Shown here: piece after piece, positions 1 to 8,000 of the stretch
How positions within the stretch are numbered: position 1 is the stretch's first letter
Layout: every line of letters begins with the position of its first letter
From: CAZFER01 sp964517495
Lineage (GTDB): Bacteria; Hinthialibacterota; Hinthialibacteria; Hinthialibacterales; Hinthialibacteraceae
Assembly: GCA_964517495.1 (NCBI GenBank)
Contig: CAZFER010000062.1
Coordinates: 1 to 37,457 of the forward strand
Reading direction: 5' to 3'
DNA: 37,457 nucleotides
Translations under genes and position numbers: made by a program
The notes under the pieces: generated by a model
Told to the model about the DNA's origin: nothing
The model's input: the letters and a program-made list of their open reading frames with translations, nothing else
Databases searched by the model: none

Positions 1-286
1 CTTTCAGGGCTTTGAATTTGTGTGCATTTTTTATCTTATTGGCGCCCCTTTGGGGCTGGTTTCATTATCTAATATATAGGTACAGATCAGCTGGGGGTGG
101 AGAAGGGTAGCGGCTTTTTGTGCCAGTGAGTTTAAGACTCAAGGGCAGACAAACAACGCTTGCCATTGCCACCCGGGCTGCAAGGACCTCGAATTGTTCT
201 TTAAATTTTTCTTCACTCATTTTCCTATTCTTTCCATCTCGTGTTCCGGTACCCAATACTATATCAGCGGACCCTGTCAGATTGTG
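1..286. other. Intergenic stretch at window start
   Basis: No convincing gene was found here. A short perfect hairpin, GCCCC-TTT-GGGGC, lies at 44-56. It has no clear T-run on either side, so it could be a weak terminator for a gene left of the window or for the minus-strand regulator that ends at 287. A 51-codon minus-strand frame (65-220) has no family resemblance I recognise and only a poorly spaced ribosome-binding site. Confidence 0.4.
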
Positions 287-1234
287 TCAGGTCAGTTTAT
301 ATTTATTTAAAATTTCAGTTAGAGTAACTATAATTTCCTCCCGTAATTCAACCGGTTTAATTATCTCCACATCGGGGGCCATGCTGAGGGTCCAGGCGCG
401 GATTTCTTCGGTGCCGGAGACGGTTAGGGTGCAGATTACCTCGTTATCGTTGATCTGGTCCCAGTCTTGTGGGGTTATCCAGTGGCGTTCCTGGACGATG
501 CGGATGGCTTTTCCGTGGAGTTTTAGGGTTACGGTTTGGCGCTTTCCTCGGAAGACGGACCAGCTGTCTTTGAAATACTCGCTCACCGAGAAAGTGGCAT
601 CCCGTTCGAATTTGGTTTGTGTGAGGTGGAATTCTTTGATTCGTTCGAGGCGATAAAGGCGAGGATCGTCCGAGGGATTGTCTTTGGCGATCATGTACCA
701 TTTGCCTTCGCGGATTACCAGGGCGTGGGGTTGCAGGCTTCGCGGACGGGGTGAAGGATCGTCGAGCGATTGATAGTGGACCTCACATATATATTGTTCG
801 GTGAGAGCTTTTTCCAGTTCGCGCATTTTTACTTTTCGATTCATAAACGGTGAGGATTCTGCTGATTGGATGGGGAGCGAGTCTGGTTCGAGGTGGGCGG
901 AGGCCATGGTTTTTAACTTTTGGATGAGCAAATCGATCTGGCTTTTGTAATCGTCGTGCTGCGAAAGGGGGGATGAGTTTAAAAAGAGTTGCAGGGTGCG
1001 CACATCCAAGGCAGTGAGTGACCATGAGGGCTGGGGGGTGGTATTGTACATTTTATAGCCCTGCTCGTCGTGGTAGATGGGGAAGCCCAAAATGCCCAAG
1101 TCGTTCAAATCACGGTAGATAGTGCGTTCGGTGACCTCTAATTCTTCTGCCAGTGACGAGGCCGTGAGGTAGGGGCGTCTATCCCCCAGCAGTTGCACCA
1201 ATTTGATAATTCTAAGGTTCTTGCTGAATCGCAC
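287..1234 (-). CDS. HTH/WYL-domain transcriptional regulator (YafY-like)
   Basis: A 315-residue cytoplasmic DNA-binding regulator. Residues about 5-60 form a winged helix-turn-helix of the HTH_11/DeoR-like type, with the recognition-helix pattern ELEVTERTIYRDLNDL. Residues about 140-215 form a WYL domain, with GKWYMIAKD near its core and an Arg-rich strand (RLYRLERIKEF). The C-terminal 75 residues match the WCX extension that follows WYL domains. Length and domain order are normal for YafY/PafB-type proteins, in which WYL is thought to bind a small ligand or nucleic acid. A TTGACA box lies about 90 bases upstream. The gene stands alone, so its target cannot be read from context. Family assignment is confident; the regulated pathway is unknown. 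Confidence 0.88.
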   Translation of the reverse strand: MRFSKNLRIIKLVQLLGDRRPYLTASSLAEELEVTERTIYRDLNDLGILGFPIYHDEQGYKMYNTTPQPSWSLTALDVRTLQLFLNSSPLSQHDDYKSQIDLLIQKLKTMASAHLEPDSLPIQSAESSPFMNRKVKMRELEKALTEQYICEVHYQSLDDPSPRPRSLQPHALVIREGKWYMIAKDNPSDDPRLYRLERIKEFHLTQTKFERDATFSVSEYFKDSWSVFRGKRQTVTLKLHGKAIRIVQERHWITPQDWDQINDNEVICTLTVSGTEEIRAWTLSMAPDVEIIKPVELREEIIVTLTEILNKYKLT

Positions 1235-1299
1235 GATACATAATCTCTCAGATCACCGTATGACCACTGTATTCAATGGTATACGAAATACTTTGATTA

Positions 1300-1328
1300 A
1301 TCATTCCAGAAAAAACCTTCACTGTCAA
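1300..1328 (-). promoter_or_regulatory. Candidate promoter of the WYL regulator
   Basis: On the minus strand a perfect TTGACA (1328-1323) is followed after 17 bases by AATGAT (1305-1300), which matches 4 of 6 positions of the -10 consensus. It sits about 65 bases upstream of the start codon at 1234. The -10 is weak, so this is tentative. Confidence 0.4.
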
Positions 1329-1403
1329 TTGCAAAATGTCATATAAATCGTACATATTCCTTTGCTTATATTCCATTATATAAGCGGAAGATAGTTTCCA
1401 CGG

Positions 1404-1840
1404 TTATTTGTACATTTTCGACATCAAGTTCGGATCCATATGATCAAAGATTCCAAAGATTATTATCGGCGTATTACTGATGCGAAAATAAACGAAGAAT
1501 TTGTAACGAAATCCATCGTGAAGTCCTTCCGCAAAATCGGGATTAATCAACTTGGCCTCCGTTTTCCACAAATAATGGTTTGCATTGTATTCAAGAGGCC
1601 CGGCAAAATCTTTGACCGTGCCAGGTTTGTTCATTCTGGCAGGCGCATTGAGTGCTCTCATGCCATCCGGAAGTACAAAATTAGTCACGATTAACATCCA
1701 AGTACTTCCAGGCGCCAGTGCACCGCTGCTCTTGTCATTCGATCCCGGTCGCACCGAATTGAACGACGGCGCGCTGCCACTGAATGCAAACAGTTTGCCG
1801 ATTTCTTCCGAAATCGCCTGCCGGTTTCCACCGTTTTAAA
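1404..1840 (-). pseudogene. Remnant reading frame, possibly the C-terminal end of a penicillin-acylase-family hydrolase
   Basis: An open minus-strand frame of about 145 codons runs from a TAA near 1840 to a stop at 1404. It has no ATG in its first half; a GTG at 1754 is the first usable start and has no good ribosome-binding site. The pattern STWMLIV, then RALNAP, then a Pro/Gly-rich stretch, then HYLWKTEA resembles the C-terminal region of Ntn-hydrolase penicillin acylases (SWR-x-VVDL, then NAPGQSG, then HY-D-LW). The diagnostic GGQSG-type segment is not intact, and the last 35 residues look like out-of-family sequence. I read it as a decayed 3' fragment whose 5' part is gone. It could instead be an unrelated small hypothetical gene. 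Confidence 0.33.
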
Positions 1841-1941
1841 CTGCCGATTTGAGCGAAATCCTCACGGCTAATTATTTTTATACATATACCCTATAAAGAG
1901 TAGAATCCAAGAAAATATTTTGACTTATTCTTCACAGAGGG

Positions 1942-1969
1942 TTGACAAGATGACCCTAATGTAGATAAT
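1942..1969 (+). promoter_or_regulatory. Promoter of the Rrf2-led respiratory operon
   Basis: A perfect TTGACA (1942-1947) is followed after 16 bases by GATAAT (1964-1969), which matches 5 of 6 positions of the -10 consensus. Transcription would start near 1976, about 24 bases before the ATG at 2000 and inside the palindrome that follows. This is one of the two best promoters in the window. It probably drives the regulator, and perhaps the whole plus-strand respiratory operon. Confidence 0.7.
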
Positions 1970-1970
1970 G

Positions 1971-1987
1971 AAGATAAAATTTATCTT
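1971..1987. promoter_or_regulatory. 17-bp palindromic operator candidate
   Basis: AAGATAAA-A-TTTATCTT is a perfect inverted repeat of two 8-base arms around one central base. It overlaps the predicted transcription start of the operon. The AAGAT half-site and one-base centre resemble operators of the NO-sensing Rrf2 protein NsrR (AAGATGCAT-type arms), although the inner bases differ. Because the next gene encodes an Rrf2 protein, autoregulation through this site is the simplest reading. That is inference. Confidence 0.55.
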
Positions 1988-1999
1988 ATTTATAGGACT

Positions 2000-2470
2000 A
2001 TGTTAAATTTAACGACTGAAACGGCAATTAAAGTACTTATTTATCTTACGATAGAAGATAAAAGTGAACCACTTTCGCCAAAATTTTTGGCTGAGCAATT
2101 GGAGGAATCACCTTCGTATATGGCCAAAATTACAGGCCTTTTAGTAAAAGCGGGGATACTTCGGGCTCATCGTGGTGTGAGTGGAGGAGTCACGCTCTAC
2201 CGAAAACCTGATGATGTGAAACTATTTGATATTGTCGAGGCCTGCCAAGGAAAAATATTGGGGAATTACTGTGAAGATACTGATCAATTGGAACATGCTT
2301 GTGCGTTTCATAAGGCTATGTATCAAATTCATGAAGCGACTACCAAAATCATGAAGCAGTGGACTTTAGCTGAGCTAGCCAATAATCCGGTTTATCATTT
2401 TTCAGACTCCGACAATGTGACATGCAAGATGGCGGGAGTTTGTCCAAGAACGCTCCCCAAGAGTGGCTAA
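2000..2470 (+). CDS. Rrf2-family iron-sulfur transcriptional regulator
   Basis: A 156-residue winged-helix regulator. The N-terminal domain (about 1-80) shows the Rrf2 pattern: an aliphatic helix with Y15 and a recognition region ESPSYMAKITGLLVKAGILRAHRGVSGG. Rrf2 proteins such as IscR and NsrR hold an Fe-S cluster with three closely spaced cysteines after the DNA-binding domain. Here the set is C82, C91 and C101 with H104, plus two more cysteines in a C-terminal tail (C142, C148), so the spacing is not the classical one. It is the first gene of the respiratory operon, 14 bases before the flavoprotein gene, behind its own promoter and palindrome. A role in sensing NO, nitrite or redox state to control the nitrate-type enzymes is likely but inferred. 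The ribosome-binding site is weak (AGGA two bases before ATG). Confidence 0.88.
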   Translation: MLNLTTETAIKVLIYLTIEDKSEPLSPKFLAEQLEESPSYMAKITGLLVKAGILRAHRGVSGGVTLYRKPDDVKLFDIVEACQGKILGNYCEDTDQLEHACAFHKAMYQIHEATTKIMKQWTLAELANNPVYHFSDSDNVTCKMAGVCPRTLPKSG

Positions 2471-2484
2471 GGAGTGGTTGTACA

Positions 2485-4392
2485 ATGAAAAGCCGTTTTC
2501 CAAATCCTGTGAAAACAGCCAATTTTGATTATTGGCGGGAACAAATAAAATGCCAATTTGCCTGTCCTGTTCGTACAGATGCGCGTGGATATATTCGTGC
2601 CATAGCAGAAGGTCAGGATGAATTGGCTTATTTGATTGCCCGGGGGCCAAATCCATTGGCATCCATTTGCGGCAAAATCTGTGGGGCACCATGTGAACAG
2701 GCTTGTCGAAGAGGGGATTTCGATGAACCAATATCGATTCGACGATTAAAAAACTATCTTTGTGAACAGTTCGGCCCTGAATCCCAAAAACACGATCCCG
2801 ATAATCTTCTCGAATTTATAAAATCCTCTGCTCAGAAATATTCAACGCGCCAATGTCAGGATAGGGATGAATTATTACCTCTTATGCAATCTTTACTGCA
2901 CGCTGATCTGGAGCCGGTGAAAGATATAAGTGTAGGTGTTATTGGAAGTGGGCCAGCAGGATTGGCGGCAGCGCATGATCTGGCCCTGCTTGGTTTTAAA
3001 GTAACGATATATGAAATGGAACCTGTGCTGGCTGGAATGCTTAAAATCGGCGTACCTGAATATCGTTTGCCACGGGATGTTATCGATGCGGAAGTTAACG
3101 TTATTTTGAATCTAGGAGTAAAAGCTGTTACCAATTGCCATGTTGGTACAGACATTTCCTTCCCTGAGTTAAGAGAAAAACACGATGCCGTTATTATTGC
3201 GGCCGGCGCCAAGCGGTCAAGATTGTTGCCTATTCCTGGTGCTAATGCGGAAGGTGTGATAGGCGGTGTGGAATTTTTGCGTGATGTTTCGCTTGGCAAT
3301 CCACCTGCATTAGGTAACAAAGTGGTAGTGATTGGGGGCGGAAATGTTGCCTACGATGTGGGACGCACTGTGCTTCGCCAAATTTCAATCGATGCGGCAA
3401 GAACGGCAAAGCGTACATCGGGTGTAAGCGAAGTCCACTTATGTTCGTTGGAATCATTGGATGAGATGCCAGCCGATGATCTTGAAATAATTGAGGGAGA
3501 TGAAGAAGGCATTATGCGTAAAAACGGGTGGGGGCCAGCGGAAATCCTGACCGATGAATTGGGACAGGTACGAGGGGTGAAATTTAAGAAATGTCTACGG
3601 GTTTTTAATGAAAACAGGCGATTTGATCCATTATTCGATGAAAATGCCACGACGGTTATTGACTGTGATAATGTGCTTGTATCTATTGGGCAGAATTATG
3701 ATATTTCATTTATTGATTCTGAGCGAGATGGATTAACGCGATTACCGAATGGTGCGATACAATGTGATCCAGAAACGGGAAAGACTTCCTGCCCCGATGT
3801 TTTTGTGGCGGGTGATCTTGCCTATGGCACCAAACTGTTGATTCATGCTGTTGCATCTGGGAAAGCGGTTGCACGCTCCATTTATGAACAGGCGACAGGT
3901 AAAAATCTATCCCTGCAGCATACCGAATTACATTTCCCTCTTACGCAATACTACCGAGAAGAAGGTTATGAAAAACAGAATCGGATTGAACCCCATAAAA
4001 TAGATGTATCAGAGCGCTTAAGTTCACAATCAAAACTTGTGGAATGTACTTTTACCAATGAACAAGCCCAACGCGAGGCATGCCGCTGCCTGGATTGTGG
4101 AATCAACACGATCTTTGATGGAACCCAATGCATCTTGTGTGGCGGATGTGTTGATGTATGTCCCGAACGTTGTTTACGCATCGTTTCTGCAATCCGTCTG
4201 GCCGATGATATGAAACTTAAATCTGTACTAGAAAACCATCTGGATGATTTCCCTTTGGAGGATGCCTCCGCCATTCTAAAGGACGAAACTGCATGTATTC
4301 GATGTGGATTGTGCGCCGAGCGATGTCCTACAGGTGCAATAACCATGGAACAATTTCATTTTGAGGTAAAGCCATTATGTCAAACCGCTTAG
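2485..4392 (+). CDS. GltD-like NAD(P)H oxidoreductase with ferredoxin domains, associated with the cytochrome b complex
   Basis: A 635-residue cytoplasmic iron-sulfur flavoprotein related to the glutamate synthase small subunit and NfnB. Residues 20-95 form the N-terminal [4Fe-4S] domain, with C23, C27, C62, C66, C70 and C74. An FAD-binding GSGPAG lies at 154-159 and a second dinucleotide motif, GGGNVA, at 284-289; the FAD-closing ATG-like motif is VFVAGDLAYG (about 439-448). The C-terminus adds ferredoxin-type cysteines: C533/C535/C538, then C549-C552-C555-C559 and C604-C607-C610-C614. No large glutamate synthase subunit is nearby. Its last 16 bases overlap the Rieske gene, so it is probably a partner of the Rieske/cytochrome b unit, exchanging electrons between NAD(P)H and the membrane complex. 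I chose ATG 2485 over an upstream ATG at 2422 because GGAG lies 10 bases before it and conserved sequence begins there. Confidence 0.85.
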   Translation: MKSRFPNPVKTANFDYWREQIKCQFACPVRTDARGYIRAIAEGQDELAYLIARGPNPLASICGKICGAPCEQACRRGDFDEPISIRRLKNYLCEQFGPESQKHDPDNLLEFIKSSAQKYSTRQCQDRDELLPLMQSLLHADLEPVKDISVGVIGSGPAGLAAAHDLALLGFKVTIYEMEPVLAGMLKIGVPEYRLPRDVIDAEVNVILNLGVKAVTNCHVGTDISFPELREKHDAVIIAAGAKRSRLLPIPGANAEGVIGGVEFLRDVSLGNPPALGNKVVVIGGGNVAYDVGRTVLRQISIDAARTAKRTSGVSEVHLCSLESLDEMPADDLEIIEGDEEGIMRKNGWGPAEILTDELGQVRGVKFKKCLRVFNENRRFDPLFDENATTVIDCDNVLVSIGQNYDISFIDSERDGLTRLPNGAIQCDPETGKTSCPDVFVAGDLAYGTKLLIHAVASGKAVARSIYEQATGKNLSLQHTELHFPLTQYYREEGYEKQNRIEPHKIDVSERLSSQSKLVECTFTNEQAQREACRCLDCGINTIFDGTQCILCGGCVDVCPERCLRIVSAIRLADDMKLKSVLENHLDDFPLEDASAILKDETACIRCGLCAERCPTGAITMEQFHFEVKPLCQTA

Positions 4393-4847
4393 AGCCAAAA
4401 CCTATACCCCGTCGTGACTGGCTGGGACTTGCTGGATTATGGTCATCCGGCATTGCCATTTTAGGATCCATTATGGGGATGGCCAGGCTTCCTAAGCCGC
4501 GTGTTACTCCAGAAGCGTCGAGCAAGATACGTATCGGCTCACCCTCAGAATACACATCCGGAACTGAAAAAATATTACCTCAAAATAATCTGCGAGTTAT
4601 TTCCACGTCTCAAGGCATTGCCGCCATGTCGCTGGTTTGTACACATTTGGGGTGTATTGTCCAGCAATCCAAACAAGGATTTGTTTGTCCCTGTCACGGC
4701 TCCAAATTCGACCCAAAAGGCAATGTCACCGCTGGACCAGCTCCTCGCCCGTTGAAATGGGTTAAGGTATCTCAAGCCGCGGATGGTGAATTGATTGTCG
4801 ATACCTCCAGTGAGGTCACCGCGGGCGATTTTTATCAAATTGTTTAG
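4377..4847 (+). CDS. Rieske [2Fe-2S] protein of a bc-type complex
   Basis: A 156-residue membrane-anchored Rieske protein that carries electrons from quinol at the cytochrome b outer site to a cytochrome c. Residues about 12-35 hold Arg-Arg followed by a hydrophobic segment (PRRDWLGLAGLW), a Tat-like uncleaved anchor typical of Rieske proteins. The cluster motifs are CTHLGC (C88, H90) and CPCHG (C104, H107); C93 and C106 are placed to form the conserved disulfide. The GPAPRPL loop follows as in the family. The start overlaps the flavoprotein stop by 16 bases and GAGGT lies 10 bases before it. Cytochrome b starts 13 bases after its stop. Length is short but normal for b6f/menaquinol-type Rieske proteins. 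Confidence 0.95.
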   Translation: MSNRLEPKPIPRRDWLGLAGLWSSGIAILGSIMGMARLPKPRVTPEASSKIRIGSPSEYTSGTEKILPQNNLRVISTSQGIAAMSLVCTHLGCIVQQSKQGFVCPCHGSKFDPKGNVTAGPAPRPLKWVKVSQAADGELIVDTSSEVTAGDFYQIV

Positions 4848-4860
4848 GAGTTTTGTACCA

Positions 4861-6408
4861 ATGTCAAACACGGGTTTACAAATTTTTTGGGATAATATCA
4901 AAGCACTCCCTCAAACCTTCCGTCAGGCCGTTTTCCGCCATGGCACCCCGACCTCTGATCGCACTCGCTCGCAAGCTGTGTTTGCCAATGTATTTCTCCA
5001 TATTCATTCCACTCGAGTGCATCCTCATTCATTAAAATTAACATCCACATGGGGACTTGGTGTCTCGCTGATCGCGCAATTTATCATTCTGACGGTCACC
5101 GGGATACTTTTGATGGTGTATTACAAACCAACTGTTGAAATGGCCTATGCTTCCATGAAGGATATCCATTATGTTGTTCCCACTGGGCGCTTCATCCGGA
5201 ACATTCACCGCTGGGCTGCTCATTTAATGGTTATAACTGTTATTCTGCATATGGCGAGAGTATTTTATACGTCGGCCTATAAATCCCCCCGAGAATTCAA
5301 TTGGTTGATAGGCATGGTTCTATTTGTACTAACCCTGGCGTTATCATTTACGGGGTATTTGCTACCGTGGGATCAGTTGGCTTACTGGGCGATTACGATC
5401 GGCGCGAACATTGCTGCATCTCCCAATGAATTGGTCCATGCGTTGGGCTTGCCTTCCATATTCAACATCGGTGATGTTCAAAAAGAGATACTGCTTGGAG
5501 CATCGACCGTTGGTCAGGATGCGTTAACCCGGTTTTATATGCTTCATGTGATGGTTCTTCCGATCATGCTCACGATTCTGGTTGCTGTTCATTTTTGGAG
5601 GATTCGAAAAGATGGGGGGTTGGCTCGTCCTGAGGGGACATCTTCTCCAGCCGGCAAAGGAACAGGAACGGACAATCCATCTTTTCAATCCCCCAGCGAG
5701 GCACCAACAAAAACCTACGGTTTGATGTGCCTGGTCAAAGACAAATCACCTCAAACCGATGTCAATCCGGATGAAACAGCGCCCAGCTGGCCTTATTTAT
5801 TACGTGCCGAGTTGTTGATTTTTATGATTACCATGCTGGTGTGTGTTTTGTTGGGTTTGTTGTTCGATGCGCCATTAACGGAACCGGCAAATCCAAACGT
5901 ACCGGAAAATCCTGCAAAAGCCCCCTGGTATTTTCTTGGTTTACAAGAAATGGTTTCATATTCCGCTTTTGTGGGAGGGATTGCCATCCCTTCCATTGTT
6001 ATTTTTGGATTAGCGTTAATTCCTTTTCTCGACCGTGAAAAAGAATCAATAGGTGTATGGTTCAGTGGTGATCAAGGCAAGCGAATTGCATTTAGATCCT
6101 TGTTGGTGGGGGCCGCGTGTGCTATTGGATGTGTTGCTTTTCCCGTTACCTTTGGATGGTTACGAAATTGGTTCCCCTCCATTCCACAAATTTTCATCAT
6201 TCTGATCAACCCCGGCAGTCTTCTTACACTTATGTATATGGGGTGGTCAGTTTACATCCTGCATAAAACGCAATCAACTCGGATGAGTTCAATCGCATTG
6301 TTTACCTGTTTTTTGGTTGGATTTGTAATATTAACTTATGTCGGAACATACCTGCGAGGACCGAATTGGGAGTTTTACTGGAGTCAATCGCAATGGCCCC
6401 AACACTAA
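4861..6408 (+). CDS. Cytochrome b (fused b6 and subunit-IV type)
   Basis: A 515-residue multi-helix quinol-oxidising cytochrome b. The N-terminal half resembles cytochrome b6. Heme ligands are H116 and H130 (14 apart) in one helix and H229 and H244 (15 apart) in another; the 15 spacing is the b6f rather than the mitochondrial type. A hydrophilic linker of about 55 residues (250-305) joins the b6-like half to a subunit-IV-like half. The Qo-site PEWY motif appears as PWY at 355-357. The position equivalent to the b6f cysteine that binds heme c_i is Gly in WGLG, so that extra heme is probably absent. AGGAG overlaps the Rieske stop and points to ATG 4861; an upstream in-frame ATG at 4795 lies inside the Rieske gene and is rejected. 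Confidence 0.95.
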   Translation: MSNTGLQIFWDNIKALPQTFRQAVFRHGTPTSDRTRSQAVFANVFLHIHSTRVHPHSLKLTSTWGLGVSLIAQFIILTVTGILLMVYYKPTVEMAYASMKDIHYVVPTGRFIRNIHRWAAHLMVITVILHMARVFYTSAYKSPREFNWLIGMVLFVLTLALSFTGYLLPWDQLAYWAITIGANIAASPNELVHALGLPSIFNIGDVQKEILLGASTVGQDALTRFYMLHVMVLPIMLTILVAVHFWRIRKDGGLARPEGTSSPAGKGTGTDNPSFQSPSEAPTKTYGLMCLVKDKSPQTDVNPDETAPSWPYLLRAELLIFMITMLVCVLLGLLFDAPLTEPANPNVPENPAKAPWYFLGLQEMVSYSAFVGGIAIPSIVIFGLALIPFLDREKESIGVWFSGDQGKRIAFRSLLVGAACAIGCVAFPVTFGWLRNWFPSIPQIFIILINPGSLLTLMYMGWSVYILHKTQSTRMSSIALFTCFLVGFVILTYVGTYLRGPNWEFYWSQSQWPQH

Positions 6409-6421
6409 GGAGCATACGGTG

Positions 6422-6469
6422 ATGAGTTTGATAGAACATCATACCATATCCAAACTGAATATACACTGA
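6422..6469 (+). other. 15-codon mini-ORF between cytochrome b and cytochrome c
   Basis: The 83-base gap after cytochrome b contains AAGGAG followed 9 bases later by an ATG that opens 15 codons (MSLIEHHTISKLNIH). A well-placed ribosome-binding site before so short a frame could be chance, a translational relay, or a degenerate small subunit. No family resemblance is seen. Confidence 0.2.
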
Positions 6470-6491
6470 AAGATGATTTGAGGTTTTAGTC

Positions 6492-7985
6492 ATGCCTGTT
6501 GATACCGTAAAAAAAATTGATCGGAAAGTCAAATGGTGGCTTTTTATAATCAGTTTACTTACATTAGGTGCTTTGCTGGTAGCCGCTCTCAAGGAAAATG
6601 TGTTTGCCCAATGGAAAATGATCCGCATGCGGTATGCATCTATCCTTGAAGAAAAAGCGACGGATGAACGCGGAAAAGCCATTGCCGGTCAATTTGAGGT
6701 GCGCATTGTGCAGAGTTACGTTCCAACATTGGAATCGGCCGACCGCTGCATGACCTGCCATCCTGGTGTTGATGATCCCCGCATGAACAAAGAACCACAA
6801 CCGTTTCGAACCCATCCCGGTGAACATTTAAACCATCACCCCCCTGAGCAATACGGATGCACAATCTGCCACAGGGGGCAAGGCCGTGCTCTGGTATTTG
6901 AAGAGGCCAAAGCCATCGGTCATCATTGGGATTACCCCTTGCTGCCTAATGCTCTTACTCAATCATCATGCGGGCTATGCCATGCTGTAGATGAAATTAA
7001 AGATAGAGGTGGTGAGAAATATGCATTAGGCAAAAAACTGTTTGATGAGAAAGGTTGTTACTCCTGCCATCAGCTTCATGGCCGTGGTGGAAATATGGGA
7101 CCAGAATTGGATGCAGAGGGTATGAAAATCAAGCAAATGCTTCCCATGGCCCATGTTGATGGTCCTCACACTCTCCCTCAGTGGTTAATGGAACATTTCG
7201 AAGATCCCCAAAAAATTGTGGAGGATAGTCAAATGAAGCCTCCTCAACTGAGTGAAGAGGAAAATATTGCTCTAACCACATATATGCTTTCCCTGCAGGA
7301 TCGTGAGATTCCTCGTTCATATTTAACCTCGAACAAACTATTGGAACTATACAAACGAGAGAATCCTGAAACCCTCAGTGGAAAGGAACTGTATGATCGT
7401 TTTTGTGCTCTGTGTCATGATACTGGTAAATACACACGATACGATACGTTCTACAAAAAATTCATTCCTGCTATTCGAGGTGTATCCTACGTTCAAATTG
7501 CATCGGCTACATACATCAAGAACAATATCCGTTTGGGACATCCTGGAACCATCATGCCCGCATGGAATAAAAAAGCGGGGGGATTAACTGATGAAGAGAT
7601 TAATCGCATCACATCCTATTTAAAAAATGTGAAAATTCCATCTCATGAAAAATTGGAACCCAAAATGATTCAAGGAGCTCAGGATCCTTTATTGGAAATA
7701 AAAGGGAATGCTCAACGTGGTTTTAATCTGTTTAACAAGCATTGTTCCGCCTGTCATATGACCGGGTTGGCACCTGATTTATTTAATTCCACCTTTCAAC
7801 AAACCGCCACTGATGGATTTGTTTTTACCACTATTTTAAAGGGCAGGCTAAACACCCCCATGCCAGGATTCTTTGCTCCTCGTAAAGGGGGAATGGGGCT
7901 AAACGATATATCTGATTTAACGGCCTATATCTTGAACAATGAACCAACTTCATCTCAGGCCAACCTCTCCATGACAGTGGAATAA
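6492..7985 (+). CDS. Membrane-anchored hexaheme cytochrome c
   Basis: A 497-residue cytochrome with six CXXCH sites at 86-90, 123-127, 160-164, 189-193, 305-309 and 418-422. One hydrophobic segment (about 15-33) anchors it with the bulk outside the cytoplasmic membrane. The first three hemes sit in a His-rich module (about 80-165). Hemes four to six lie in three class-I cytochrome c domains, each with a downstream methionine that could be the distal ligand: QMKPP (M249), IMPAW (M355) and PMPGF (M457). It sits between cytochrome b and the NarG-like gene, so it is the likely wire from the Rieske protein to the molybdoenzyme and also replaces cytochrome c1. TTGAGGT lies just upstream of the start. 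Heme count is certain; the partners are inferred. Confidence 0.92.
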   Translation: MPVDTVKKIDRKVKWWLFIISLLTLGALLVAALKENVFAQWKMIRMRYASILEEKATDERGKAIAGQFEVRIVQSYVPTLESADRCMTCHPGVDDPRMNKEPQPFRTHPGEHLNHHPPEQYGCTICHRGQGRALVFEEAKAIGHHWDYPLLPNALTQSSCGLCHAVDEIKDRGGEKYALGKKLFDEKGCYSCHQLHGRGGNMGPELDAEGMKIKQMLPMAHVDGPHTLPQWLMEHFEDPQKIVEDSQMKPPQLSEEENIALTTYMLSLQDREIPRSYLTSNKLLELYKRENPETLSGKELYDRFCALCHDTGKYTRYDTFYKKFIPAIRGVSYVQIASATYIKNNIRLGHPGTIMPAWNKKAGGLTDEEINRITSYLKNVKIPSHEKLEPKMIQGAQDPLLEIKGNAQRGFNLFNKHCSACHMTGLAPDLFNSTFQQTATDGFVFTTILKGRLNTPMPGFFAPRKGGMGLNDISDLTAYILNNEPTSSQANLSMTVE

Positions 7986-8000
7986 AAAAGGAAACTGGAA

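Noticed and set aside
65..220. 51-codon minus-strand frame after the WYL regulator
   Set aside because: No family resemblance, a proline-rich tail, and AGGAAA directly against the ATG with almost no spacing.
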